From positions 1-64,000 of the forward strand of contig JAZQGP010000033.1 of the NCBI GenBank assembly GCA_045540015.1: a stretch of 64,000 bases of DNA. Direction: 5' to 3'. The stretch comes from UMGS1387 sp045540015. GTDB taxonomy: Bacteria > Bacillota > Clostridia > Oscillospirales > CAG-382. Of this stretch, positions 16,382 through 24,368 are shown piece by piece. Position 1 is the first letter of the stretch, and each line of letters begins with the position of its first letter. The notes under the pieces are model-generated. The model searched no databases, was not told the DNA's origin, and worked only from the letters and a program-made list of their open reading frames with translations. The translations under genes and the position numbers were made by a program.

Positions 16382-16424
16382 TGTTTTTATCATATTGATT
16401 ATGACAAGACAGGAACAAAAAATC

Positions 16425-17054
16425 TTATATTCCAATAGGTTTATCTGTATACATTTCTTCACGATATTCAAGCTTTTCATCTATGCCAAGTTCCGGTGCT
16501 ACAAAGGAAAGTACTTGATTGGTAAATGCCTCTGTTCCTGCAGTTGTATAGTAATGAACCGCATCAGAATGAACATCTTCCGAAAGTGTTACAGAAAGAG
16601 CATATAAATCATTAACCTTAAACCCATATTTTTCTACAATCTTTACAGCAACTTCATTATATTTTTCGATTTCTTCATTATAGCGTTTGAAATTCTTGTC
16701 CATTTTCTCCGAAAGTACTTTGGTTGATGTTGCAAAAATCACTGTGGCATTTGGACAAATCTTTTTAATTCTAACACATATTCGTTCTATGTAATAAGCA
16801 TATACATCTATGGGTGTATGAGGATCCTCTTCGAACATTCTTAAGCAATCCCAAAGTCCTGCATTCCAATGAACAACATCTATATCCTCACCCTTTATAT
16901 CTTTTAAATATTCATGAAAACATCTTAAAACATACGAAGCAAAACGACAATTTTCCTCAGGAAAAATAACGTTAGCCTTTCCTTCTAAAGTCTTTTTTAC
17001 AGACTTATCATATCCCATACGGATCGAATCACCTATAAGTAATAAATTTTTCAT
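16425..17054 (-). CDS. SGNH/GDSL-type hydrolase
   Basis: 209 residues from ATG 17054, preceded by AAAGGAG with 8-base spacing; an in-frame start at 17093 runs into the promoter region. SGNH blocks are present: LLLIGDSIRMGY with Ser10 as nucleophile, HWNAGLWDC with Asn64, and DAVHYY with the Asp164-His167 pair. There is no signal peptide. Small SGNH enzymes in glycan loci usually remove acetyl groups, which fits pectin or xylan oligosaccharides. It has its own copy of the shared-spacer promoter (R2). Confidence 0.8.
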   Translation of the reverse strand: MKNLLLIGDSIRMGYDKSVKKTLEGKANVIFPEENCRFASYVLRCFHEYLKDIKGEDIDVVHWNAGLWDCLRMFEEDPHTPIDVYAYYIERICVRIKKICPNATVIFATSTKVLSEKMDKNFKRYNEEIEKYNEVAVKIVEKYGFKVNDLYALSVTLSEDVHSDAVHYYTTAGTEAFTNQVLSFVAPELGIDEKLEYREEMYTDKPIGI

Positions 17055-17098
17055 TCTAAACACTCCTTTATATTTTTCTACAATATTCGACACTCTTA

Positions 17099-17128
17099 AT
17101 ATTAAAGACTGTATAATCTAGATGCCAA
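17099..17128 (-). promoter_or_regulatory. Shared-spacer promoter, copy R2 (SGNH gene)
   Basis: TTGGCA (17128-17123), spacer TCTAGATTATACAGTCTT, TAATAT (17104-17099) on the minus strand. A conserved block AAGAGTGTCGAATATTG follows downstream of the -10 toward the SGNH start codon at 17054. Confidence 0.6.
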
Positions 17129-17180
17129 GTTTTTTTAATTATTGCGATACATATGGTTTAGATGCAAGCACTATTTTCTA

Positions 17181-18713
17181 TTACAAAACCAATTCATTTA
17201 TTCCGGCAGATATATGATATTCTTTATCGTTGATTTTAAGAGTATATGCTTCATTTGATTTAACAGTGCATTTTTCTCCAAGCGCTTCAATATCAGTTAT
17301 AATACTCCCGAAACGAAGATTTTTTATACCGATTTTACCTTTGAATGTATCAGATTTTACCCATTCCACAATTCTCTTAAAGGCATCTATATTGTGAAAG
17401 CCAAGAACAAATTCTATGTATATCGTAATCGGTCCGAGAGCCGACCAACCGCAAAAATCTGGCCGCACGTATTCACCGGAGCAGCGATCATTGAAAGCAG
17501 GTTTAAATTCTTCCGGCGAATAGCATTCCCATATTGTGTGAGGTTCAAAATCGGTATAGGTTTTATACATATGCTCAAGAAGTTTATGTGCGGTCTTGTG
17601 AGCCTCTTCGTAAAATCCGTAATTGACAAGACCTTTAAGCGCAGCATAAGCTGTCGGGAGCCACACAGAGCCTCTCCAATATTCTCCGTCAGGTTTGTAA
17701 TCAGAATCGCTCCTTGACAAAGATACAAACGGAACAGTTCCGCCAAAAATGTCGGGGTTAAACAAATGCTTCGCAAGGGACTCAGCCTGCTTTTTTGATG
17801 CAATGCCCGCTGTCATTGTCCAGTACGAGGCGATTGTCATAATTTTGTAAAACTCGTGAGTATTGCAGTCGATATCATAGTAGAACTCATCTGTTTCATC
17901 CCAGTAAAATCTGTTTATAATTTCTTTCTTTTCAAGATATCGTTTGTTCCATTCCGCTTCATTTTCTTTGTCTTCTGCTATAGCAAACAATTTTGCAATC
18001 ATCCTGGCAGCAAGAGCCTGTTGACATATGGCGTCCAGCCACAGCATATTGGGATTATTCGGACGCTGCTTTTCGGCATGCTCACCTATTCTCCCTCTCG
18101 GGGTATTATCCATACCGGACCTTCCGCCCTCCCATTTATAACCATCCTTTTCGGCAATGAGACAAGTGGGAATAAGTACACCGTCGGGTGTTACCGGTTC
18201 ATGGAGATTTTCTATCCATTCATAATGCTTCTGCAAAAATTTATGAATATATAAAAGTTCTTTTATATGCTCAACATTGCCGCTCATCAATGCATTTTCG
18301 TATTCCACCCACGCAAAAAGCGGCGGATTGTCGGCAATATGCACCTTAACTTCGTAAGGAGTTCCGGGAACAGCACCAGTCCAGCCCGGCTCATTTTCCG
18401 TTGGAATAATCTTTGGCAAGCGTTTACCGTTATATAATACCTCATAAAAATTATTAAGTGTTTCAACGCCCGGAAAAGCCTCTCTTGCATATTTGCAGAA
18501 AAGCGACATAAAGCAAGAATCCCATATCCACATCTGAGTATCACAAACCGCCTCGTCCATATATGGTGTCTGAGGCATACCATCAATTTCCTTTATGTGT
18601 GCATAGGCAAGCTCCCATGCTTTTTTGTAAAAATCAAAATATTCAGGATTATCTTCACATATTGGAAGTGGTATATAATCCCGCCAGTTTGAACATCCGA
18701 AATTTTTTTTCAT
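17181..18713 (-). CDS. Alpha/alpha-barrel glycoside hydrolase (MGH1/GH63/trehalase-like)
   Basis: 510 residues. ATG 18713 has GGAGAG upstream. The family is shown by WIWDSCFMSLFCKYA (about 62-76), RSGMDNTPRG near 200, then DGEYWRGSVWLPTAYAALKGL near 350, the typical trehalase/GH63/mannosylglycerate-hydrolase motifs, and TIWECYSPE and FCGWSALGP near the end. These enzymes invert glycosidic bonds with an Asp/Glu pair in an (alpha/alpha)6 barrel. No signal peptide. It ends within the unit carrying SGNH and GH genes. The substrate is uncertain; an alpha-linked side-chain sugar is plausible. Confidence 0.75.
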   Translation of the reverse strand: MKKNFGCSNWRDYIPLPICEDNPEYFDFYKKAWELAYAHIKEIDGMPQTPYMDEAVCDTQMWIWDSCFMSLFCKYAREAFPGVETLNNFYEVLYNGKRLPKIIPTENEPGWTGAVPGTPYEVKVHIADNPPLFAWVEYENALMSGNVEHIKELLYIHKFLQKHYEWIENLHEPVTPDGVLIPTCLIAEKDGYKWEGGRSGMDNTPRGRIGEHAEKQRPNNPNMLWLDAICQQALAARMIAKLFAIAEDKENEAEWNKRYLEKKEIINRFYWDETDEFYYDIDCNTHEFYKIMTIASYWTMTAGIASKKQAESLAKHLFNPDIFGGTVPFVSLSRSDSDYKPDGEYWRGSVWLPTAYAALKGLVNYGFYEEAHKTAHKLLEHMYKTYTDFEPHTIWECYSPEEFKPAFNDRCSGEYVRPDFCGWSALGPITIYIEFVLGFHNIDAFKRIVEWVKSDTFKGKIGIKNLRFGSIITDIEALGEKCTVKSNEAYTLKINDKEYHISAGINELVL

Positions 18714-18815
18714 AGTATCTCTCCTTTGCTTAAATATGCGTAATTCATATGCAACATAAAAATTTACTAATTTTGCTCAATTTAGCTTGTCACCAAGCGA
18801 ATTTAATGAATTGAA

Positions 18816-20459
18816 TTATTTCACATACTCTTTAATTTTTTTATTTATTTGTTCTCTTATTTTAATTATATATTCTCCATTGGGAGGACAGATATTAAAC
18901 TCCACTTTTCCCTCCGACTCGATAATCTCCATAACTTCTTCCTTACCAGCAAAACTTTCTAAAAGTTTTGCTGCCATCATATCCTGAAGACCTTGATGGA
19001 ATACCATATATCTTATCGACGGAATAACTCCACCCGGCATAGGATATACTCCATAGCCATCACCTGCAGGGAAACCGCCCTCCGCATCGTTATTTATATA
19101 AGGGTTAATCAAACCAATAGATAATCTGCTATAATAAAAGTTGTAACCCCAGTGTAAGAAACCTTTGATGTTATATTTATACATCTGCAATCCCAGTATT
19201 CTATTACGCCACGACGGCATTGCTATAAAGCGGTTGCTGTAGTTGCCATTATAAGGCGCGCAGCAGGTATATGCCCAAAGTTCTTTGATATCTTTATCTA
19301 AAAAATCGTATATTCTTGAAGTGAGAGCAACAGGCACATCAACAAATCCTTTTTTATAAAGCTCATATTCGGATAACGCGTCCATGTGTTTAAACTCACC
19401 AAGAAGTGGCTTGACAAACTTATATAGTTCGCCATAATGCTCTATGTGTTTTTTAGAAGGCTCATCGGTAAGATGAAAATAAACCTTGTTCTTGTCCCAG
19501 TTCTGAGAAAAAAACTTTGTTAGAGCCAAAAGAAGTTGACTTATAAAATTTTTGTATTCATCACATAGAGCATCAGTATGCCAGCCAAACTTGTTGATTT
19601 TTTTGTTGTTTTCAGTTACCACAACCTTGGGTGTTTTTTCTCCACCCCACTGAGTAAAAAGATGAGATACTTCAATGTATTTTATGTTATTTTTTCTGCA
19701 TAGACTCAGCCATTTTTCAAGCTTATCAAAACCGAAAGAATATTTTCCATTGCTACAAGCAATATCCAAAAGCTGAACCGTGTGTCTCTCATTGCCAACT
19801 TTTGTGTCGAGAGCAGGAGTAATAACGGGTGTAAGGAGCATATTTACGCCATGGTCAGATGCCATTTTCATATATTTATCAATAAGGTCCCAATGCTTTT
19901 TGGAAAAGATTTTGCAATCGTGCCAATCGGCTATGCAGTCGCAATGAAGCCAGTTTGTGTTTGGAATATCCAATTCAGGAAGTTGTGCACCAATTACATC
20001 AAGTTTAAATTCGCTTACTCCTTCATTTTTGCCATTGTTTCTAAATATAATCTTTATAGTGTGTACACCTGGTTTCACATTTTTGTCTGGTTTTACTGTT
20101 ATCCATATTGATTTGAACACATCGCAAGATACTGCAATGCTTCCGTTATACGGTTCAAGCACATCGGGAATCATTGCCACATCGTGAGTTACGTAGTTCT
20201 CGTCAGCCCCTTCGTTGGCACTGAATGTTACCGGTACTGTTCTCGTGCAATATATCAAAACACAGTTGGATATATCAGACTCTATCTCTACTTCTGTAAC
20301 ATTGCAAAAAAGTGTTTGATCTATTGACTTATATGCAACCTGGTACGAAAATTCTTCGTCTATAAGTACCGTTGCACAATTGGTTTCATCAAAACTACAT
20401 TCAGCTACCGGCAGAATTTTTTCAAGCGATGAAATGTTTTTTACTATTAACCTGTTCAT
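18816..20459 (-). CDS. DUF4091 protein, GH123-like putative glycoside hydrolase
   Basis: 547 residues. The N-terminal 150 residues are beta-rich (Ig-like, VKPGVHTIKIIF), followed by a TIM barrel: PNTNWLHCDCIADWH, MLLTPVITPALDT, KYIEVSHLFTQWGG, and VYFHLTDEPSKKH, where the Asp-Glu pair is the likely catalytic site as in family 123. FLHWGYNFY and GDGYGVYPMPGG close the barrel. Family 123 cuts N-acetylgalactosaminides with substrate assistance. No signal peptide. Promoter copy R3 lies about 90 bases upstream, next to the DUF559 element. Confidence 0.75.
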   Translation of the reverse strand: MNRLIVKNISSLEKILPVAECSFDETNCATVLIDEEFSYQVAYKSIDQTLFCNVTEVEIESDISNCVLIYCTRTVPVTFSANEGADENYVTHDVAMIPDVLEPYNGSIAVSCDVFKSIWITVKPDKNVKPGVHTIKIIFRNNGKNEGVSEFKLDVIGAQLPELDIPNTNWLHCDCIADWHDCKIFSKKHWDLIDKYMKMASDHGVNMLLTPVITPALDTKVGNERHTVQLLDIACSNGKYSFGFDKLEKWLSLCRKNNIKYIEVSHLFTQWGGEKTPKVVVTENNKKINKFGWHTDALCDEYKNFISQLLLALTKFFSQNWDKNKVYFHLTDEPSKKHIEHYGELYKFVKPLLGEFKHMDALSEYELYKKGFVDVPVALTSRIYDFLDKDIKELWAYTCCAPYNGNYSNRFIAMPSWRNRILGLQMYKYNIKGFLHWGYNFYYSRLSIGLINPYINNDAEGGFPAGDGYGVYPMPGGVIPSIRYMVFHQGLQDMMAAKLLESFAGKEEVMEIIESEGKVEFNICPPNGEYIIKIREQINKKIKEYVK

Positions 20460-20545
20460 ATCTTAAACCTCTAAAAATCAAGTTCAGTTTTTAATAAAAT
20501 ATCAGATATATATCCACCTCTCCTTTTGCCAAATCCGACAATCTT

Positions 20546-20575
20546 TATATAAAGACAGTATAATCCGGATACCAA
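20546..20575 (-). promoter_or_regulatory. Shared-spacer promoter, copy R3 (DUF4091 gene)
   Basis: TTGGTA (20575-20570), 18-base spacer TCCGGATTATACTGTCTT, TATATA (20551-20546) on the minus strand. It is the most diverged copy and abuts the left end of the DUF559 element. Confidence 0.55.
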
Positions 20576-20580
20576 GCACC

Positions 20581-21033
20581 AAAGGCTCCCTTGTGTAAAG
20601 GGTGCTGTCAGCGTAGCTGACTGAGGGATTGTTTGACCACATTATCAATATACTGACATACTCCCTCAAAATTTTTCAAGACATCTAAATTTGATATTCT
20701 GATAACTTTTATACCATATTGCTCTAAATACTCGGTTCTCTTTTCATCATTGATAAGACCTTCATCTTCATAATGCTGAGAGCCATCTAATTCTATAACA
20801 ATATTTGTCTTTGCACAATAAAAATCTGCTATGTATTTTCCCAAAACTTTTTGTCAGGTGAATTTTTCAGGATATTCTCTCAAAAAATCATACCATAGAT
20901 GTCTTTCTTCTTTTGTCATATTTTTTCTAAGTTCCATTGCCAATGGAACTATTTTACTATTATATTTTCTACCCATTTACAACCCCTCCGAGTTGCTACG
21001 CAACCCACCTTCCCTTACACAGGGGAGGCTTTT
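20581..21033. mobile_element. Short element with about 50-bp inverted ends carrying a DUF559 gene
   Basis: The left end from 20581 (AAAGGCTCCC...GTGTAAAGGG) and the inverted right end ending 21033 (AAAGCCTCCC...GTGTAAGGG) match imperfectly over about 50 bp. Both also carry a local GCGTAGC hairpin and a closing GAGGG(G)TTG box. Between them lies only a DUF559 reading frame. No target duplication is visible. The element sits between two copies of the shared-spacer promoter (R3 and R4). Confidence 0.55.
20608..20976 (-). pseudogene. DUF559 (Vsr-like endonuclease fold) gene with a nonsense codon
   Basis: From ATG 20976 the frame reads MGRKYNSKIVPLAMELRKNM, then TKEERHLWYDFLREYP, the classic DUF559 start. 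A TGA at codon 41 (20856-20854) interrupts it where relatives usually have Arg (KFT-stop-QKVLGKYIADF). After it the domain continues intact: DFYC, IVIELDGSQHY, then IRISNLDVLKN, to 122 codons. The Vsr-like core (E/D in IELDGSQH) is preserved. A single CGA-to-TGA change would explain the break, so it is a recent pseudogene, or the remaining 78 residues are made from TTG 20844. Confidence 0.75.
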
Positions 21034-21060
21034 TTGCTTTCGTCAAAATTCGACATTCTT

Positions 21061-21090
21061 ACTATAAAGACTGTATAATCTAGATGACAA
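21061..21090 (-). promoter_or_regulatory. Shared-spacer promoter, copy R4
   Basis: TTGTCA (21090-21085), spacer TCTAGATTATACAGTCTT identical to R1 and R2, TATAGT (21066-21061) on the minus strand, then AAGAATGTCGAATTTTG. It faces the DUF559 element and, beyond it, the DUF4091 gene, which may have been its original target. Confidence 0.6.
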
Positions 21091-21125
21091 GGTTTGTGAC
21101 AAGTTAAGAACAAAAATTGTATGTT

Positions 21126-21851
21126 TTAAATACCGCAGATTTCTGCAACACATTCTTTTGCTATTTCAATTTCTGTCTTTGAAATTTCTTCATCAAAATC
21201 ACAAAATGTATTGTTCTTCACATCATTACCCGAAAGAATAGAATACCAAAGCAACCCAAGTGCATATCTTCCAAGCCCTAAACTTGCATGGAATGTATCT
21301 CTATGTACTTTCTCAACTCCGGACTCTATAAGTCTTTGAAAAACCTTTCCTGATGGTATAACTAAATCTGCATCGATTTCTTCAGCCGCTTTTTTATATG
21401 ATATTTCTATATTTTTAAACATGTCGACATGATTGCTATATCCCAATTCAATATTCAAACGATGAGAGTCTTGTTCATACGCCCATGTCTGGTGAATTGC
21501 AATTTTAGCTTTCGGAACACACCGTTTAATGAAATTAACTATTTCATTAAGATATGGTTGATATGTTTCATAGTAAGGTGACTTGGCGCTAACTTGTTGA
21601 ATTGTTACTACATCCCAATCACGATTTAAAAGCGCATCCTTTAATGATACCTTAAACTCTGTGCTTTCTCCATTCATTTCAAGCGTATATGCTCTTTCCT
21701 CACTTATCATGTTTCTATGGTGACGTGAAAGAGAGCACCCACCTATATAAAGATTGAATGTGTTAAGAGTAAATCCATCAGCCTTTGCAATCCTATGCAA
21801 ATATCTTTGAGCATCCTGTGAAAAGCTATTTCCTATTGATAAAATGTTCAT
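21126..21851 (-). CDS. DUF4886 SGNH-fold protein
   Basis: 241 residues. ATG 21851 follows AAGAGG. DUF4886 features: ILSIGNSFSQDA at residues 3-14 (Ser9 as nucleophile), GGCSLSRHH near 38, VVTIQQVSAKS near 81, HQTWAYE, and DTFHASLGLGRYALG, giving the Asp-His pair. This SGNH subgroup is common in polysaccharide-use loci and likely removes ester groups from sugars. No signal peptide. Its gene follows the PQ-loop gene by 12 bp, so the two are one operon. Confidence 0.8.
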   Translation of the reverse strand: MNILSIGNSFSQDAQRYLHRIAKADGFTLNTFNLYIGGCSLSRHHRNMISEERAYTLEMNGESTEFKVSLKDALLNRDWDVVTIQQVSAKSPYYETYQPYLNEIVNFIKRCVPKAKIAIHQTWAYEQDSHRLNIELGYSNHVDMFKNIEISYKKAAEEIDADLVIPSGKVFQRLIESGVEKVHRDTFHASLGLGRYALGLLWYSILSGNDVKNNTFCDFDEEISKTEIEIAKECVAEICGI

Positions 21852-21863
21852 TGATATTACCTC

Positions 21864-22172
21864 TTATATGTTGTTTTTTGCTTTTTTATCAAGCTTTCTG
21901 TTCCTAAAATAGAGAAGAAAATCTATAAACACCATAATAAAGTTCAAAAAATAGAAGAATAACACATACCAGTTTGATGCCAAACTGCTCATATATTTTT
22001 CGTTTATAAACTTACCAGTTATTCCCGCAATATAGCCCAAAAGAATTAAGCATAAAAAGCCAAGACTTTTTCCTTTTGCAGTTCTCGCTTTGTATGACTT
22101 AATCACATTCAAAGGCCACGAAGCACCAAAACTGATAATCATCATCATTTCACAAATTTCATAAAATTCCAT
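21864..22172 (-). CDS. PQ-loop/SemiSWEET-like small membrane protein
   Basis: 102 residues with three membrane helices (about 9-27, 36-56, 67-90). The segment FGASWPLNVIKSYKARTAKGKS-LGF is the pattern of PQ-loop/SWEET-type half transporters, which work as dimers; the usual Pro-Gln is Trp-Pro here. The C-terminus is basic and cytoplasmic. ATG 22172 follows AAGGAG. It is the first gene of a two-gene unit with the DUF4886 protein and is the only transporter-like gene in the glycan island. A sugar-export or import role is possible but unproven. Confidence 0.6.
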   Translation of the reverse strand: MEFYEICEMMMIISFGASWPLNVIKSYKARTAKGKSLGFLCLILLGYIAGITGKFINEKYMSSLASNWYVLFFYFLNFIMVFIDFLLYFRNRKLDKKAKNNI

Positions 22173-22218
22173 AACAATTCTCCTTGAGATATTATTTTAT
22201 TAGTAATGTCAGGGTATT

Positions 22219-22260
22219 CAACAATATTCGACACTCTTACTATGATTTTGTCAAGTTAGG
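22219..22260 (-). repeat. Degenerate copy of the shared promoter block (R5)
   Basis: Minus strand shows TTGACA, then ATAGTAAGAGTGTCGAATATTG, as in R2 and R4, but the 18-base invariant spacer is missing. It lies about 50 bases upstream of the PQ-loop gene. Confidence 0.45.
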
Positions 22261-22320
22261 CGAACAGTGAATAATTGGATCTACTATTTTCTGTTCTTGT
22301 TTTTCTGAACAAAATCCATT

Positions 22321-22352
22321 AAAACCCGCAGGAATATTAGATTTTCCTGCCC
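22321..22352 (-). terminator. Terminator after the nitrilase-GDPD gene
   Basis: GCAGGAA at 22328-22334 pairs with TTCCTGC at 22344-22350. On the minus strand the stem is followed by GGGTTTTAAT. Confidence 0.6.
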
Positions 22353-22419
22353 GATATGTAAATATTTATTATCGGCAAACTATTTTTTGAATTGTGTATA
22401 AGGTTTAAACACTTCCAAA

Positions 22420-24018
22420 TTATCTTTTTACAACCTGGGAAATCAGATTATAGTCATTGGTAAGTATTGTATCAATACCCATTTCTAAAAACTTCTTCGT
22501 TTCTTCCTCATCATCTGACCAGAATACATTACAAACAATTCCGTGTTCGTGTGCTTTATCAATCATCTCCTGATTGAAATATGGTTTGAAAAGTTGTACC
22601 TTTTCACAATCAAATTCAATAGCTCTATTTACTATTTCCATAGGTCTGTCTGCTAGATGTCCGACGCATACTGAAATTTCAGGAGCATATTCTTTGAACT
22701 GTTTGATCTGTATATCCGTTTCAAGCATAAAATACACATATTTTTCGCAATCAAATTCTCTGACAAGCTTAACAATCTTTTTCATCACATCTGTGGGATA
22801 AGGTTCTGTATACGACAAAGGTTTCACATGTACATTCATAATAACATGTCCCGAAAACTTATGAAGAATATCTTCAAACTTTAAAATCTTCATACCTTTG
22901 AATTTCTCGCCAAATTTGATTCCAAAATCCAACTGTCTCAGTTCATCCAAGGTATAGTCCGTTATAAAACCTTTTCCATTACTTACTCTGTCAAGATTTC
23001 TATCATGACATGAAACAATTTCTCCATCTTTTGTTGGCCATAAGTCAAACTCAATTTCATCAGCACCCATAGCAACTGCTGCACCGTAAGCAGGCATACT
23101 ATTTTCAGGAGCTATGGTGCTGAATCCTCTGTGTGCGCACACTCTTGGATATTTCATTGTTTTATCGTCATTTACAATAGCACTTCCAGCAAATCTGTAC
23201 TGCCACGGTTTTCTGCCGAATTCTATATATTCGTAATGAGATGCATCGGGATTTCCAAAGCCTGCTGGTTTATAATATTTATCTTCAGGGTCAAATTCAA
23301 CTGTTTCCATACCGAACCTACCCTTCATATTTTTTAGAACTTTTCCATATGGGGATACAACCATACTTGCACCACAAATATCGGCGTTTTCATCAAAGCT
23401 CACTGACGAACGGATTACATATGCATTTGTGTTATACGCCAAAAATCTGCACATGGTTTCAATAGCATCGTGGCTATCGCTTCTCTGCAAAGAACAACCT
23501 ATAATAATATCTACATTTTGTCTTGCGATATTTGCAAAAGCCTCATAAAAATAAAAATCATAGCAAGTCAAAAACCCGTATCTTAAACCATCAATTTCAA
23601 TTATGTAAGGTTCGGAATATTCAAAGGTATAATCAGAATCAAGCTCCAATGTATTAAGTTCAAGCGGTGGCAAATGTTTTTTGAAATATTTCCCTACAAG
23701 TTCACCCTTTTGATTATATACATAGGTTGTATTTCTATAGTTATTATTAATTTCAAACAAAGCATTAACAAAAACAATCGCATTACATCTTTTGGCTGTT
23801 TCAATACACTTGTCTAAAAGAATATTTATGTACTTTTTGTGATAAAAAATTGTTTCTTCTTTAGTAGCCGTTGCACATGGAACATCACTGTATTCCGGCA
23901 ATACTATGATATCAACAGAATCATCGCACTTGTCAAGTATATTTATTTTATACTCAAAGCATTCATCAGAATGTGAAACATCTCTTGAGTATGGGGGTTG
24001 AATTATACATGCTTTCAT
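22420..24018 (-). CDS. Nitrilase-superfamily/GDPD fusion protein
   Basis: 532 residues, two enzymes in one chain. Residues 1-285 are a carbon-nitrogen hydrolase: Glu42 in VLPEYSD, Lys113/114 in KYFKKHLPP and Cys152 in FLTCYDF form the Glu-Lys-Cys triad for amide hydrolysis. Residues 291-532 are a glycerophosphodiester phosphodiesterase: AHRGFSTIAPENSMPAY (H296, R297, E305, N306), DEIEFDLWPTKDG (E323, D325), SCHDRNLDRVS (H338), VHVKPLS, ending DTILTNDY. No signal peptide. I do not know this pairing as a standard architecture. It suggests one substrate with both an amide and a phosphodiester. ATG 24018 follows AGGAG; a terminator is downstream. Confidence 0.85.
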   Translation of the reverse strand: MKACIIQPPYSRDVSHSDECFEYKINILDKCDDSVDIIVLPEYSDVPCATATKEETIFYHKKYINILLDKCIETAKRCNAIVFVNALFEINNNYRNTTYVYNQKGELVGKYFKKHLPPLELNTLELDSDYTFEYSEPYIIEIDGLRYGFLTCYDFYFYEAFANIARQNVDIIIGCSLQRSDSHDAIETMCRFLAYNTNAYVIRSSVSFDENADICGASMVVSPYGKVLKNMKGRFGMETVEFDPEDKYYKPAGFGNPDASHYEYIEFGRKPWQYRFAGSAIVNDDKTMKYPRVCAHRGFSTIAPENSMPAYGAAVAMGADEIEFDLWPTKDGEIVSCHDRNLDRVSNGKGFITDYTLDELRQLDFGIKFGEKFKGMKILKFEDILHKFSGHVIMNVHVKPLSYTEPYPTDVMKKIVKLVREFDCEKYVYFMLETDIQIKQFKEYAPEISVCVGHLADRPMEIVNRAIEFDCEKVQLFKPYFNQEMIDKAHEHGIVCNVFWSDDEEETKKFLEMGIDTILTNDYNLISQVVKR

Positions 24019-24084
24019 TTTTTATTACTCCTATTTTAAACCTTTTTCAACGCATTTCGACTTTTGTCAAGTCAGGGACAAAAA

Positions 24085-24305
24085 AATTTGTCGATATACT
24101 CGCTCACGCTCGTGCGATATATTTGTTTCACAAATGCGATATAATTCCATTTCATTCCGTTGCGATATGATATAAATTCCTTTTTCTCGTGCCGTAGGCA
24201 CATATTGCATTACGGAGTAATATATCGCACCGCAAGGTATATAGCAAATTCCGCCAGGAATTTATATCGCTGAATTCATCTTCGATGAATTCATTATACC
24301 ACACA
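24085..24305. repeat. Modular array of short palindromes
   Basis: A chain of small hairpins: TTTGTTTCACAAA; GTGCCGTAGGCAC; ATTACGGAGTAAT; AAATTCCGCCAGGAATTT (7-bp arms); and GAATTCATCTTCGATGAATTC (9-bp arms). They are linked by repeated GCGATAT/ATATCGC boxes. The layout suggests a structured intergenic mobile repeat rather than a CRISPR array, as units and spacing differ. Confidence 0.6.
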
Positions 24306-24335
24306 ACGCCCATTTCGACAATACTTTTTGACAAA

Positions 24336-24362
24336 AAAACGAGGCATTTCGCCCCGTTTTAA
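24336..24362 (-). terminator. Terminator of the GH43-GH28 pair
   Basis: On the minus strand AAAACGGGGC and GCCTCGTTTT form a hairpin (one mismatch) with a T-run after it. It begins a few bases after the stop of the 24369 gene. Confidence 0.8.
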
Positions 24363-24368
24363 GTTAAA

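Larger units (their letters stand above)
24019..24368. other. Gene-free region: promoter remnant, hairpin array, terminator
   Basis: It contains a partial promoter-block copy (minus-strand TTGACAAAAGTCGAAATGCG near 24050-24075), the hairpin array 24085-24305 and the terminator of the GH28 gene. Short open frames here lack ribosome binding sites and are not credible. Confidence 0.65.

Noticed and set aside
20608..20844. Complete 78-residue DUF559 gene
   Set aside because: The domain clearly begins 44 codons earlier and is interrupted by TGA; the short form lacks the N-terminal part of the family.
24085..24305. CRISPR array
   Set aside because: Units are different palindromes of unequal spacing, not identical repeats with unique spacers.
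24152..24334. Small protein gene within the palindrome array
   Set aside because: No ribosome binding site and the frame is made of the hairpins themselves.
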